Made by a program: the position numbers and the translations under genes | Shown: positions 35,238 through 43,740 of the stretch, in pieces | Numbering within the stretch: the stretch's first letter is position 1 | Layout of the letters: each line of letters begins with the position of its first letter | DNA from: an uncultured Gelidibacter sp. | GTDB taxonomy: Bacteria; Bacteroidota; Bacteroidia; Flavobacteriales; Flavobacteriaceae | Direction: 5' to 3' | DNA: 64,000 nucleotides | NCBI RefSeq assembly: GCF_947500795.1 | Contig: NZ_CANMTE010000006.1 | Location: forward strand, 62,001 to 126,000 | Notes under the pieces: model-generated | Databases searched by the model: none | The model's input: only the letters and a program-made list of their open reading frames with translations | Told to the model about the DNA's origin: nothing

Positions 35238-35633
35238 ATGGTACGTATTATTAACTACAAAGAAAGAAAAGTAGAAGATGGTAGAATCTTCTTTGTCTTA
35301 GAACTACAAGGTGGTGTTGAAATGGTAAAAAGCCAACAGACCAACCAGTTTTATGCAACAGCTAAGAAAGCATTCATTACTTCAACATTTGATGAAGAAA
35401 CTTGTAAGGCTTTAATGGGAACTTCAATGCCTGGAAAGATTGAAAAAGAAGAATGCGAGGCATTTGAATACACAGTTAAAGAGACTGGGGAGGTTATAGT
35501 CCTTAATCACAGATATGTGTATATGCCAGAAACTCAAACTTCTTCTGATGAGGACAGAGCTATTCAGAACCTTTTTGCGGGAGAACATAGCTTTTCTCAA
35601 AATGGAGTTCATAAAGGAGAGCTTGTTGATTAA
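35238..35633 (+). CDS. Conserved element protein of unknown function
   Basis: A 131-residue acidic protein without a signal peptide or recognised motif. It begins MVRIINYKERK, is probably alpha/beta, and ends in a charged tail. It is divergent from the restriction-modification gene and precedes the RadC-like gene, a position small proteins of this kind often hold in Bacteroidota elements. The codon use is A/T-rich like that of its neighbours. Confidence 0.6.
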   Translation: MVRIINYKERKVEDGRIFFVLELQGGVEMVKSQQTNQFYATAKKAFITSTFDEETCKALMGTSMPGKIEKEECEAFEYTVKETGEVIVLNHRYVYMPETQTSSDEDRAIQNLFAGEHSFSQNGVHKGELVD

Positions 35634-35637
35634 TTAA

Positions 35638-35697
35638 AAACACGTCCTGAATTGTATTGTTACTTATATAGTATATCTGCAAAACGGGACGTGTTTA
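35638..35697 (+). promoter_or_regulatory. Long-loop inverted repeat between the unknown gene and the RadC-like gene
   Basis: AAACACGTCC (35638-35647) pairs exactly with GGACGTGTTT (35687-35696), separated by about 39 A/T-rich bases. It may be a terminator with a long loop or a protein-binding site. It is the only strong structure between these genes. Confidence 0.45.
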
Positions 35698-35710
35698 AAA
35701 TAAGACTATT

Positions 35711-36145
35711 ATGAAAGTATCAGAAATTAGAGTTTCCTATTCCAATGAGAATTCTGACAAAGTGAAAATACATGACAGTAATAGTGTTTATGACTTAGTA
35801 AAGTATCATTGGGATTACAATTTAATTGAACTTCAGGAGGAAGTGAAAGTTGTCCTACTTAACAGAGCTAATGTTGTCATTGGGATTTACGAACTTTCAA
35901 GAGGTGGACTTACAGCTAGTGTAGTGGATATAAAACTTATTTTAAGTGTAGCACTAAAAGCCCTTGCTTCAAGTATCGTGTTAATTCATAATCACCCTAG
36001 TGGGAACTTAAAAGCAAGTGAAGCTGATAAGAGTATTACTTCAAGGTTGAAGAAGGCTTGTGATATAGTAGATATAAGTTTACTTGACCATTTAATTATT
36101 TCAAAAGATGGCTATTTAAGCTTTAAGGATGAGGGATTGATTTGA
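35711..36145 (+). CDS. RadC-like JAB/MPN domain protein
   Basis: A 144-residue protein of the RadC family, common on Bacteroidota mobile elements. The JAMM metal site is complete: Glu in LQEEVKVV (about 43-44), His-x-His in LIHNHPSG (93-98) and Asp106 in ASEADKS. It lacks the helix-hairpin-helix N-terminal domain of chromosomal RadC. The function of the element-borne form, despite the name, is unsettled. Confidence 0.85.
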   Translation: MKVSEIRVSYSNENSDKVKIHDSNSVYDLVKYHWDYNLIELQEEVKVVLLNRANVVIGIYELSRGGLTASVVDIKLILSVALKALASSIVLIHNHPSGNLKASEADKSITSRLKKACDIVDISLLDHLIISKDGYLSFKDEGLI

Positions 36146-36439
36146 CCTTGCATTTTGGTGTTGTTACTATAGAGTAATCATGCCAATCTGTAAGGTTAGT
36201 CCCTTACTTCTTTTCCTAATATGGTAGAAATTTTTAAAATGCATCTACATGTGAGTGAGACCTTATTTCACATTTCAAAGGCTCTAGGTGTTTAGAAATT
36301 ATTATGGAGATATAATATTATAGCTAAATTGTGATGTTTTGGGTGCTTAAATTAAGGTTATATAAAGAGTTGCCTTTGATATATTCTTAAACCTAGAGAT
36401 ATAGCAGGTTTCAAACTCTAACTCATTAATAGCTAAATG

Positions 36440-36679
36440 TTACTCTTCTGAAATGTCTAAAAGTTCAGATAGTGAAATTTCAAGGGCTTCAGCTATTCTG
36501 TGTAAATTGTATAATGTGGGGTTGGTTCTGCCAGATTCAAGTCTTGATACATTGGTAGTATCAAAAACACCCTCAATTTTACCAGCTAAGTCAACTTGTG
36601 TAAAGCCTCTTTCTTCACGTAATTTCTGAATTCGTGCTCCCACAATTTTTTGTAAATCTGACTTTTCCAAACTTGGCAT
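36440..36679 (-). CDS. XRE-family helix-turn-helix regulator
   Basis: A 79-residue Cro/CI-type repressor. The helix-turn-helix runs from IQKLREERGFTQVDLAGKI to VSRLESGRTNPT, followed by a LHRIAEALEIS helix. I start it at the ATG at 36679; a TTG nine bases upstream is in frame but weaker. Two palindromes lie in front of it (36682-36693 and 36721-36734), so self-regulation and control of the divergent lipoprotein gene are likely. Confidence 0.85.
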   Translation of the reverse strand: MPSLEKSDLQKIVGARIQKLREERGFTQVDLAGKIEGVFDTTNVSRLESGRTNPTLYNLHRIAEALEISLSELLDISEE

Positions 36680-36681
36680 AT

Positions 36682-36693
36682 TTGACAAGTCAA
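36682..36693. promoter_or_regulatory. Palindrome at the start of the XRE gene
   Basis: TTGACAAGTCAA, an inverted repeat of TTGAC/GTCAA around AA, sits 3-14 bases upstream of the chosen ATG, where bound repressor would block initiation. Confidence 0.4.
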
Positions 36694-36720
36694 GGAAAGG
36701 TTTATATTTACGTTTTTTAA

Positions 36721-36734
36721 TGCCATATATGGCA
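36721..36734. promoter_or_regulatory. Perfect palindrome in the divergent XRE/lipoprotein region
   Basis: TGCCATATATGGCA is a perfect 14-base palindrome 42 bases from the XRE start and 35 bases from the lipoprotein start. Its size and place fit an operator for the adjacent XRE dimer. Confidence 0.5.
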
Positions 36735-36768
36735 AGTGTTAAAATATAAATTTTGAATGGTTTTTCAA

Positions 36769-37626
36769 ATGGAAAAAGTTATAATAATTCTAATTTTTTT
36801 AGTGACAGCTACAAGTTGTGTAAACAAGGATGGCATAAATGATTTAAAAGAATTGAATCTAAAAGGGAGAGTAAAATCAGTAGTGGAGATTCCCTACAAT
36901 GTGAAAGATAGTTTTGGGGAAATCACTAAAGGAAAAATAGCCCAAGGTTTTTTAGACCATAATATTGGCAGGACATTTAATCACAATGGCTATTTAATAG
37001 AACATAATAAATATAATGATTTAGGAGGAATTTACTACAGGACTATTTATTTGTATGATAAAAATTCGAATATAAATGAGTTAAATAGATATGATTCAGA
37101 TGGGAAACTTATTTTTAAATACAAATATATATATGATAATTATGGAAATGAAATAGAAGAAGCCCGTTATAATAATGAGGGTATTTTGATAAGTAAGTAT
37201 AAGCATGAATATGTTTATGATAAGAAAGGTAATAAAACAGAAATGCTTTTTTATGATAAAAAAGGAGTGTTTAAGAGTAAAGATGTCTTCTCGTATGATG
37301 ATAATGGGAATTTAATTGAATTTATTGAAGATTTTGAAGAAGGAAGTTTTAAGACTAAAAACTCATATAAATATAACGATAAAGGAAATCAGATAGAGTG
37401 GGTTAGCTATAAAGATGGAGGAGTTTTTGATTTTAAGTACATCAATAAATATGATTCGCATAGTAATATAATTAAGTCTACCTTATCAGAATATGATACA
37501 ATTCAAAAAACAGATTTTTCATATAAATATATCTTTGATGAAAAAAATAATTGGATTAGAGAAACTCAATACACAAATGGTTTTCCAAAAAAAATAACAG
37601 AAAGGACCATTGAATACTATGATTAA
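36769..37626 (+). CDS. Lipoprotein with YD-like repeats
   Basis: A 285-residue predicted lipoprotein. The signal peptide ends in the lipobox TATSC, and the body holds about six imperfect repeats of 25-30 residues with the pattern Y(D/N)xxGNxIE (YDNYGNEIE, YDKKGNKTE, YDDNGNLIE, YNDKGNQIE, YDSHSNIIK). This is the YD pattern of RHS-type beta folds. I use the ATG at 36769, since the one 12 bases upstream only adds MVFQ before the signal peptide. No RHS core or toxin domain is present. Function unknown. Confidence 0.7.
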   Translation: MEKVIIILIFLVTATSCVNKDGINDLKELNLKGRVKSVVEIPYNVKDSFGEITKGKIAQGFLDHNIGRTFNHNGYLIEHNKYNDLGGIYYRTIYLYDKNSNINELNRYDSDGKLIFKYKYIYDNYGNEIEEARYNNEGILISKYKHEYVYDKKGNKTEMLFYDKKGVFKSKDVFSYDDNGNLIEFIEDFEEGSFKTKNSYKYNDKGNQIEWVSYKDGGVFDFKYINKYDSHSNIIKSTLSEYDTIQKTDFSYKYIFDEKNNWIRETQYTNGFPKKITERTIEYYD

Positions 37627-37718
37627 AGAAATTATAGGGAAATCTACAAGTTAGATTGAACTAAAATACTAGGAAGAAATAGTTTTAAAAAATGAAAAGT
37701 TTATAAGGAAGAATTTTA

Positions 37719-38252
37719 ATGTCAAACAAGGAATATTATAAAGAACTAGCTTCTGAAGACTGCAAACCAATGAGTATCCACCATATCAATTGGTGGCTAT
37801 TGAAATATGAGGATTATTTTTATAAGGCTATATCAGAGTCTGAATGTGGTAAATGGAGCAAATGGATAAAGGACAATTCCATTCATGTATTTCCATGTGC
37901 CTGTGCTATTAGAGAACAAGACTGTATTTTCATTGAGCTATATCATCAGCTGTTAGAGGTTTCAGAATTAAATAAGAGAGAAGAGTTTTATTCAGAACAG
38001 TTGATTAGGTTCTCCAGTCATAAATTAAAGAAGGAATCTGTAATTGAATGGGTAAGAGACAATAGGTCTTATTATCAAGAAATCAGATATAAGCTAGAGT
38101 TTGATTCTGTTGGTATCGTAATAGATGTGAGAGTAAGTAATCATGATGACACATATAAAGTTATGCTAGTCAAGATAGATAAACATGATTTTATGCATGC
38201 AATAGAGTTCAAGAGGATTTTTGAGGAGATGGAATATTTGGACTTTATATAA
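37719..38252 (+). CDS. Unknown protein of island 1
   Basis: A 177-residue soluble protein with many aromatic and acidic residues and a HVFPCACAIREQDC stretch holding three cysteines. I recognise no family. It has a good terminator behind it (38318-38343), A/T-rich coding like its neighbours, and lies among the last genes before the right attachment site, a common place for variable cargo. Confidence 0.55.
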   Translation: MSNKEYYKELASEDCKPMSIHHINWWLLKYEDYFYKAISESECGKWSKWIKDNSIHVFPCACAIREQDCIFIELYHQLLEVSELNKREEFYSEQLIRFSSHKLKKESVIEWVRDNRSYYQEIRYKLEFDSVGIVIDVRVSNHDDTYKVMLVKIDKHDFMHAIEFKRIFEEMEYLDFI

Positions 38253-38317
38253 AGTTTATTATTCCAATTACAATGCATAGAGATATAATAGATGCGTTAC
38301 TAAGGTTTAACAGTTTG

Positions 38318-38343
38318 AACCACCTTTATCAAGGTGGTTTTTT
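38318..38343 (+). terminator. Terminator after the 37719-38252 gene
   Basis: AACCACCTT pairs with AAGGTGGTT around TATC and is followed by six T. Confidence 0.85.
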
Positions 38344-38357
38344 AATACCCAATAGTT

Positions 38358-38798
38358 ATGAAAAAAGATGAAATACCTTTTAAGATTGGGATGCAATATG
38401 AGAATTGGGAATTTTCCCTAGACATACTTCCAGACAGAATAAAGGGACTTGATAGTTATTTGAATGTTGATGAAACCTTAAATAGATTTCTTAATTTTAA
38501 TACAGATAGAACTGAACTAATATTTAGTTTAGATATTCTTGAAGGAGTAATACTCACTTTTGAAAATTGCAATACATCATTTTACAATAATTTAAAACAT
38601 AAGATTTTTTTATATGTAGAGTTATTTGAAGGTCTCAGTGAGGTGTTTTCTTCTGTATGTGAAGATTATTCAAATAGACTTGCACATTGTATCTTATATA
38701 TGAATAAAACTGTTTGTATATTGTATTGTAATAGGCTGATATTTCAAGCTTTGTTAGGTTCTCTAATTGGAAATAATAATATAAAAAGTGAGAAATAA
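38358..38798 (+). CDS. Unknown protein next to the right end of island 1
   Basis: A 146-residue protein with no recognised motif, no signal peptide and a hydrophobic C-terminal third (LYCNRLIFQALLGSLIG). It starts 15 bases behind a terminator and ends 69 bases before the attachment site. Likely a real but accessory gene. Confidence 0.5.
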   Translation: MKKDEIPFKIGMQYENWEFSLDILPDRIKGLDSYLNVDETLNRFLNFNTDRTELIFSLDILEGVILTFENCNTSFYNNLKHKIFLYVELFEGLSEVFSSVCEDYSNRLAHCILYMNKTVCILYCNRLIFQALLGSLIGNNNIKSEK

Positions 38799-38866
38799 GG
38801 GGGTGCAATAAAACAATTTTCATCTAAATGCCTGATAGATAATGGAGTGTAGAGTTTAAGATTAAA

Positions 38867-38880
38867 CCCGTCCAGACCGC
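38867..38880 (+). repeat. Right attachment site of island 1 / junction with element 2
   Basis: CCCGTCCAGACCGC is an exact copy of the tRNA-Asp 3' end. The sequence on either side differs from that at 23902, as expected for a junction. A second integrase gene starts 228 bases further on. Confidence 0.85.
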
Positions 38881-38907
38881 GGAAGAGGTAATCAAAAGCC
38901 TTCAAGA

Positions 38908-38937
38908 CCCTGTAAATCTTATGATTTACAGGGTTTT
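38908..38937 (+). terminator. Hairpin just inside element 2
   Basis: CCCTGTAAATC pairs perfectly with GATTTACAGGG around TTAT and is followed by TTTT. It probably shields the integrase from outside transcription. Confidence 0.8.
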
Positions 38938-38994
38938 ATGTTTTTAAGACTATCATAGAATTTGGTTCTATTTGATTCTGAAAGGTCACAAATC

Positions 38995-39051
38995 GTCAAC
39001 ATCTTTGATTATCGTAAACTATGTTGACAGAATGGTGTATCTTAACACCAT
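38995..39051. promoter_or_regulatory. Two inverted repeats upstream of the element 2 integrase
   Basis: GTCAACAT (38995-39002) faces ATGTTGAC (39021-39028), and ATGGTGT (39032-39038) faces ACACCAT (39045-39051). Both lie between the attachment site and the integrase start and could bind recombination or regulatory proteins. Confidence 0.4.
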
Positions 39052-39107
39052 ATTCTAGTTGATTTGACTTTCGTCTATACAATGTTTAACCATTAAAGAC
39101 GACAACT

Positions 39108-40328
39108 ATGAGATCTTCTTCAACATTTTCAGTACTGTTTTGGGCATACGGTAAACGCGCCGTAAATGACAAAGCAAACATTTACGTACGTATTACTTCA
39201 AATGGCCAACGTGTCAACATAAGTCTTAAAAAGAAAATCAATATTGCTACATGGGATGAAAAATCTCAAAGAGCAAAAGGGAAAGATAAGGATTCGCGAA
39301 TTTTAAATTTATATTTGAATGAAGTGCAATCAAAAATCTATCGGATTTATGAAGAACTAAAAACATCAGACAAACCATTTACCTCACAAATGATTAAGGC
39401 TAAATTTCTGGGAGAGGATAAAACGCACTTTACCTTTCGAGGTCTTATTGATTATTATAATAATAAGATGCAGCACAAACTGCACATAAATACGAGAGGC
39501 CAATATAAAACTAGCCAACAGTATATGTTACTGTATATTTCTGATGAATATAAGTTAACTGACTTGCCTCTTTCAGATTTGGATTATGGTTTTATAATTG
39601 GTTTTGAAAATTTCCTTCGTTCCTATACTCCAAAGATTGGCCAACCCAGAATCGGAAACAATACAGCAATGAAGCATATTAAGCGTTTACGAAGGATGGT
39701 CACGCTTGCCTACCGCATGGAATGGATTGATAGAGATCCGTTTGTCAATTTTAAAATGAAGATTGAAAAGAAAGAACGAAGCTTCCTTACAAAAGCAGAA
39801 CTACAAGCTGTTGAAGATTTACATTCCTCAATTGAACGTTTGGTTATTGTTCGAGATTTATTTGTTTTCAGTTGTTACACGGGCATATCCTATAGCGATA
39901 TCATAGAGTTGACAAGCAAAAACATTGTGGGTGGAATAGATGGTAATCCTTGGATAATGGCTACGAGAATAAAAACTGGCACTCCGTTTAAAATCCCGTT
40001 ATTAGCAAAGGCTGGATGTTTAATTGATAAATACAGTGAGCACGTAAGGACATGTGAAAGTGATAACCTTTTACCCAAATTGTCGAATCAAAAATTGAAC
40101 AGCTATCTGAAGGAGATAGCAGATCTCTGTGGCATCAAAAAGAATCTTACCTTTCACATGGCTCGACACACTTTTGCCACGACCGTGACCTTAAGTAATG
40201 GAGTTCCGATTGAAACAGTGTCTAAATTATTAGGCCACACAAAATTGGCAACAACCCAAATTTATGCACAAGTAGTGGAAAAAAAGGTAAGTCAGGATAT
40301 GGAGAAATTGAAATTGATACTGGGGTGA
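39108..40328 (+). CDS. Tyrosine recombinase/integrase of element 2
   Basis: A 406-residue integrase of the same class as that of island 1, with arm-binding, SAM-like and catalytic domains. The catalytic HxxR is in FHMARHTFATT (near 350), the GHTKLATTQIYAQV box carries the nucleophile Tyr (about 385), and the first Arg position (CYTGISYSDI) is again without Arg. It is clearly distinct in sequence from the island 1 enzyme. Its position beside a tRNA-Asp-derived repeat suggests it uses the same target. Confidence 0.92.
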   Translation: MRSSSTFSVLFWAYGKRAVNDKANIYVRITSNGQRVNISLKKKINIATWDEKSQRAKGKDKDSRILNLYLNEVQSKIYRIYEELKTSDKPFTSQMIKAKFLGEDKTHFTFRGLIDYYNNKMQHKLHINTRGQYKTSQQYMLLYISDEYKLTDLPLSDLDYGFIIGFENFLRSYTPKIGQPRIGNNTAMKHIKRLRRMVTLAYRMEWIDRDPFVNFKMKIEKKERSFLTKAELQAVEDLHSSIERLVIVRDLFVFSCYTGISYSDIIELTSKNIVGGIDGNPWIMATRIKTGTPFKIPLLAKAGCLIDKYSEHVRTCESDNLLPKLSNQKLNSYLKEIADLCGIKKNLTFHMARHTFATTVTLSNGVPIETVSKLLGHTKLATTQIYAQVVEKKVSQDMEKLKLILG

Positions 40329-40366
40329 ACATTAAAATTAAATTGATTCATGAACTGAATGGGGTG

Positions 40367-41134
40367 TTAATGTTCGGCAGGTGAATAAAGTTCTTTTTTC
40401 CCTCGCTTCATCATCACACCTAAGGCATCTCCAGGTTTTGAATTTGCGGCCCAAGCAGATGCTGGTCCTTCATCGCCGTGAACCACAAAATCAATCCAGA
40501 TTTCCTTTTTTTCCAAGTCAATTCCGCGGTGGGTATATGTACGTATGATGGGTTTTGAATACGTACGGGGATATTCCCAAGATCGAGTTTCAGAATTCAT
40601 TTTTGGCATTGTGAAATTTTATGTCCCAGCCGGAGGAATGATTATTTTATTGTTAATCCCTACCGTGGTATCCGCGATTTCAGTCACACTTTCACCTGTT
40701 AAGAAAATTCTCAGGTAGTGCGGTGTAATATATTCTTTGCGCACTACAGTAAAGGGAGCGGCAATAAAGGGATTTGCCGAAGGGATGGTGCTGTCTTTCA
40801 TATTTTCTTCTATAATATTTATGCGTGAAGTATTTGAAAATGAACCGAGGACTACAACTTTAGACCAATCTATTTCATCATTCATTTTGCTTATTCTGCA
40901 GTTTTCAAACGTATCATTTGGTTCCTGAAAAAAAGTAGCATTCGCCCAAGTGCCACTTACACGTACATGAGCAGGTGCAAGTCCTTTTGCCAAATTCATC
41001 AACCTTTTATCGGTAAGATTAATGGGCGACAGTTTTCGGTACAGCGCCTCGTCCTTTTGAGAAATGTCATACGATGAAACGTCTGCCAATTGAGGCAAGC
41101 TGTCCATCAGATCATATGGTTCCGTCAGCCCCAC
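40367..41134 (-). pseudogene. Broken siderophore-interacting protein fused to a GH79-like fragment
   Basis: On the minus strand, the frame from 41134 to 40619 first reads a fragment resembling the start of family 79 glycoside hydrolases (LAPAHVRVSGTWANATFFQ). It then changes to the FAD domain of a siderophore-interacting ferric reductase (RKEYITPHYLRIFLTGE). A TAA at 40619-40621 interrupts it. The same frame continues at 40609 with RTYTHRGIDL and DEGPASAWAANSKPGD, and stops early at LYSPAEH without the NAD-binding half. So two unrelated gene pieces were joined and then decayed. There is no convincing start codon at the 5' end. Confidence 0.7.
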
Positions 41135-41487
41135 TATTGTAAATACGATATTGGCGGTTCGGCTTTTTAATATTTTATTCCTTGTTGTGGCAGTTAGTTT
41201 ATTGTCAATTTGAAGTGTTTATTAGATCTAATATAAAAACAAAGTCCTTAAAAGTAATGACGTTTGCCTTTGAGGACTATTTAAATTGATTTGTGATTAA
41301 ATCAAGTAGTCGACCAATAAAAATGCAAAATATTATGCTGGAAACGCAACGTTGCTACTTGCTGTTTTGTCCGCGAATACCTTTCACGTTCTCATGTTTT
41401 TGTTTGCCGCTGATTTTTATACTCGTATTATAAACGGATACACTAATAATTTCATGTATATAAATCTGTAAATAAATCCTTTATCTT

Positions 41488-43731
41488 TTAAAAATTTAAA
41501 GAATAACCTATGTTAAAACTGGCTGAAATATTATTATTTATATCATTATACATAAAAATAGCTTCTAGTGGCCCGATAAAGGATCTATAACCTGCAGCCA
41601 ATGCAATACCCCAAACTGTACTGTCCGTCTGATTCTCGTCATTGATAAAATTAGATGTGATAAAATCGTATTTCAAAAAGCTTGACGCTCCGGTTAGAAC
41701 AAGTTTTTTGGTCACAGAATAATGAAATCCTACCTGTGGAGCAATCACGCTGGAGCTGAAAATGGAATTGGCACGAAAACCCGGAAATAAAATCTGATTC
41801 CGTATGACCAAAGCGTTGCCTCCAACAATAAAATCGTTGAGAAAAGGTTGCTTATTTCCAAAATGCATGCCTGAATGTAATTTAAAAAATAGGGAATGTT
41901 TATGAATAGGCAAATAGTGAGCTGAATAATAATGTATCGAATAATATGCTTTTTTACTGAATAAGGGAGAAGGTTGTGGCGATCCTGAACTTCCATCATC
42001 ATAAGTAAAATCGGGATGTTGATTGAAGTTTACGCCAGCTTCAAAATCAATAATATTACCGCTGTTTGGATAGGAAGGACTGTTTAAGTTGTTAAAATGT
42101 AAATCAACAAATCCGGTAAGGAAATTGGTTTTCCCATAAGCCCTTGGGAATGTTTCAATCTCGGGTGAGTATTTTAGATGTTCATACCGTGAACCTATTC
42201 CTATAGTAAAATTTCCCGTAATAAGATTGTTGGCGTTTACCTCAAATGCAAAATGTTTATGATTATATAAACCTGATTTTTTGAGGTTCTCATTATATAC
42301 GGATATGTCGGTATATTCTGCTTTTACAGTAGATTCCAGATACCAGTTTCTTTTGTTATTAAAGAAATACAGATTCCGTATATTAAACTGTGGATTCTCA
42401 CCGATCGCAATTTCGGCAGAGGTTTCAGAAAATGGATTAGAATACCCCAATACCGTATAACCAAGTATCAAGGCAATCCCCCGCTCTGAATTATAGTTCA
42501 ACCCCGTTTTAATAAGATGCTGCGGTTCTTTTTCAAAATTAATAGTTACCGTTACACTGTCACTTTCATTGTTTGGTACAGCCTCATAATTTATTTTTCT
42601 GAAATTTCCCGAACCAAAAACTTCCCTGATCCTATCGGAGAATACATCCGAAGAATAACTTTTATTATCTTGAAAATCCATCATATTCATAAAAAAATCG
42701 GCTTCTCTTTTACTGAGTCCGTTGGCATGAACTTTTGAAACAAACAATTCATTTGTCATTTTACGCTTCTCATTGTGTACGGGTTCTTTGCCATAAATTG
42801 CATCAAGCGAATCCTTGAACCGCTTCAACTGAGGATATGTTTCTTTTCCTCTCTTGATCCCTAGGCTAATGATTTCATTTGAGGACGAAAAACTTGATGC
42901 ATTGAATTTTTCAATGGGATAATCAACAAAGATATCTGTAGATTTTACTTGTTGCTGAAAATCCTTATTCTCCTTATAGAATGCAAGTTGAGAAATCAAT
43001 TGAAATGGATTATCGATATCCTTTCTTTGCAATAAAATACCCGAAACGGAACTTCCAATAACAAAATCCGCGCCCATATCCTTGACTTCTGACACTGGAA
43101 AATTCATGGCGATACCGCCGTCAATAAGGGTTTTTTCATCAATTTCGACGGGAGTAAAGGCGACTGGAATTGCCATACTTGCACGAATAGCTTTAACGAT
43201 ATTACCGTTTTTAAGAACTACGGCATCTCCATTTTCAATGTCTGCTGCAACACAGCGAAATCCTTTTTGGAATTTACTAAAATCCGCGGTTGTCAGGTAG
43301 GGAAAAAACAATTCATTGAGCGTCAACCAAAGTTCATTGGATTCCAAAGCTCCTTTTCGGAAAGAAATTTTACCATCTATCAGAGGAATTTCAAGATATT
43401 TTCCCATGTTATTTTTCTTTGGGAGTATCAGTAAATCATAGGGTGATCTATTTGTGAGTATCTTATCCCAATCTATTCTGCGCGCCATATCTACTATTTC
43501 TTGGCCGCTGTAACCCACAGCATAAAGTCCGCCAACAATAGCGCCCATACTCGTTCCTGTGACATAATCCACTTTAACTCCGGCCGAATCAATAGCCTGT
43601 AACAATCCTATGTGAGCAAGCCCTTTAGCACCACCGCCACTCAGGGTAAGCCCAATTTTGGGACGTTCGCTTTCTTGGGAAAAAGCAATTGAACACATTA
43701 AACAAAAAAGGATCAGGAAATATTTTTTCAT
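41488..43731 (-). CDS. Patatin-like phospholipase with BamA-like barrel
   Basis: A 747-residue secreted/outer-membrane protein. The signal peptide (1-19) is followed by a patatin domain with the oxyanion loop SGGGAKG (31-37), nucleophile Ser61 in GTSMG and Asp204 in DGG. The C-terminal half (about 390-747) is a beta-barrel of the surface-antigen/BamA type ending in Phe, as in PlpD-type type Vd secreted lipases. It is the last gene of a long minus-strand block, nine bases behind the kinase-like gene. Confidence 0.88.
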   Translation of the reverse strand: MKKYFLILFCLMCSIAFSQESERPKIGLTLSGGGAKGLAHIGLLQAIDSAGVKVDYVTGTSMGAIVGGLYAVGYSGQEIVDMARRIDWDKILTNRSPYDLLILPKKNNMGKYLEIPLIDGKISFRKGALESNELWLTLNELFFPYLTTADFSKFQKGFRCVAADIENGDAVVLKNGNIVKAIRASMAIPVAFTPVEIDEKTLIDGGIAMNFPVSEVKDMGADFVIGSSVSGILLQRKDIDNPFQLISQLAFYKENKDFQQQVKSTDIFVDYPIEKFNASSFSSSNEIISLGIKRGKETYPQLKRFKDSLDAIYGKEPVHNEKRKMTNELFVSKVHANGLSKREADFFMNMMDFQDNKSYSSDVFSDRIREVFGSGNFRKINYEAVPNNESDSVTVTINFEKEPQHLIKTGLNYNSERGIALILGYTVLGYSNPFSETSAEIAIGENPQFNIRNLYFFNNKRNWYLESTVKAEYTDISVYNENLKKSGLYNHKHFAFEVNANNLITGNFTIGIGSRYEHLKYSPEIETFPRAYGKTNFLTGFVDLHFNNLNSPSYPNSGNIIDFEAGVNFNQHPDFTYDDGSSGSPQPSPLFSKKAYYSIHYYSAHYLPIHKHSLFFKLHSGMHFGNKQPFLNDFIVGGNALVIRNQILFPGFRANSIFSSSVIAPQVGFHYSVTKKLVLTGASSFLKYDFITSNFINDENQTDSTVWGIALAAGYRSFIGPLEAIFMYNDINNNISASFNIGYSLNF

Positions 43732-43740
43732 AGTAAAAGT

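Larger units (their letters stand above)
23902..38880. mobile_element. Genomic island 1, integrated at tRNA-Asp
   Basis: The region is bounded by a 14-base direct repeat derived from tRNA-Asp and has a tyrosine integrase at its left end. It is visibly more A/T-rich than the flanking chromosome. It carries a helicase-like protein, a Sak4-like ATPase, DUF3871, a single-chain restriction-modification enzyme with membrane partners, RadC-like, XRE-family and unknown genes. I see no relaxase, coupling protein or conjugation genes, and no phage structural genes, so it is best called an integrative (perhaps mobilisable or satellite-like) element. Confidence 0.85.

Noticed and set aside
23916-38866. 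Island 1 as a prophage or full conjugative element
   Set aside because: No capsid, tail, terminase or lysis genes and no relaxase, coupling protein or type IV secretion genes could be found.
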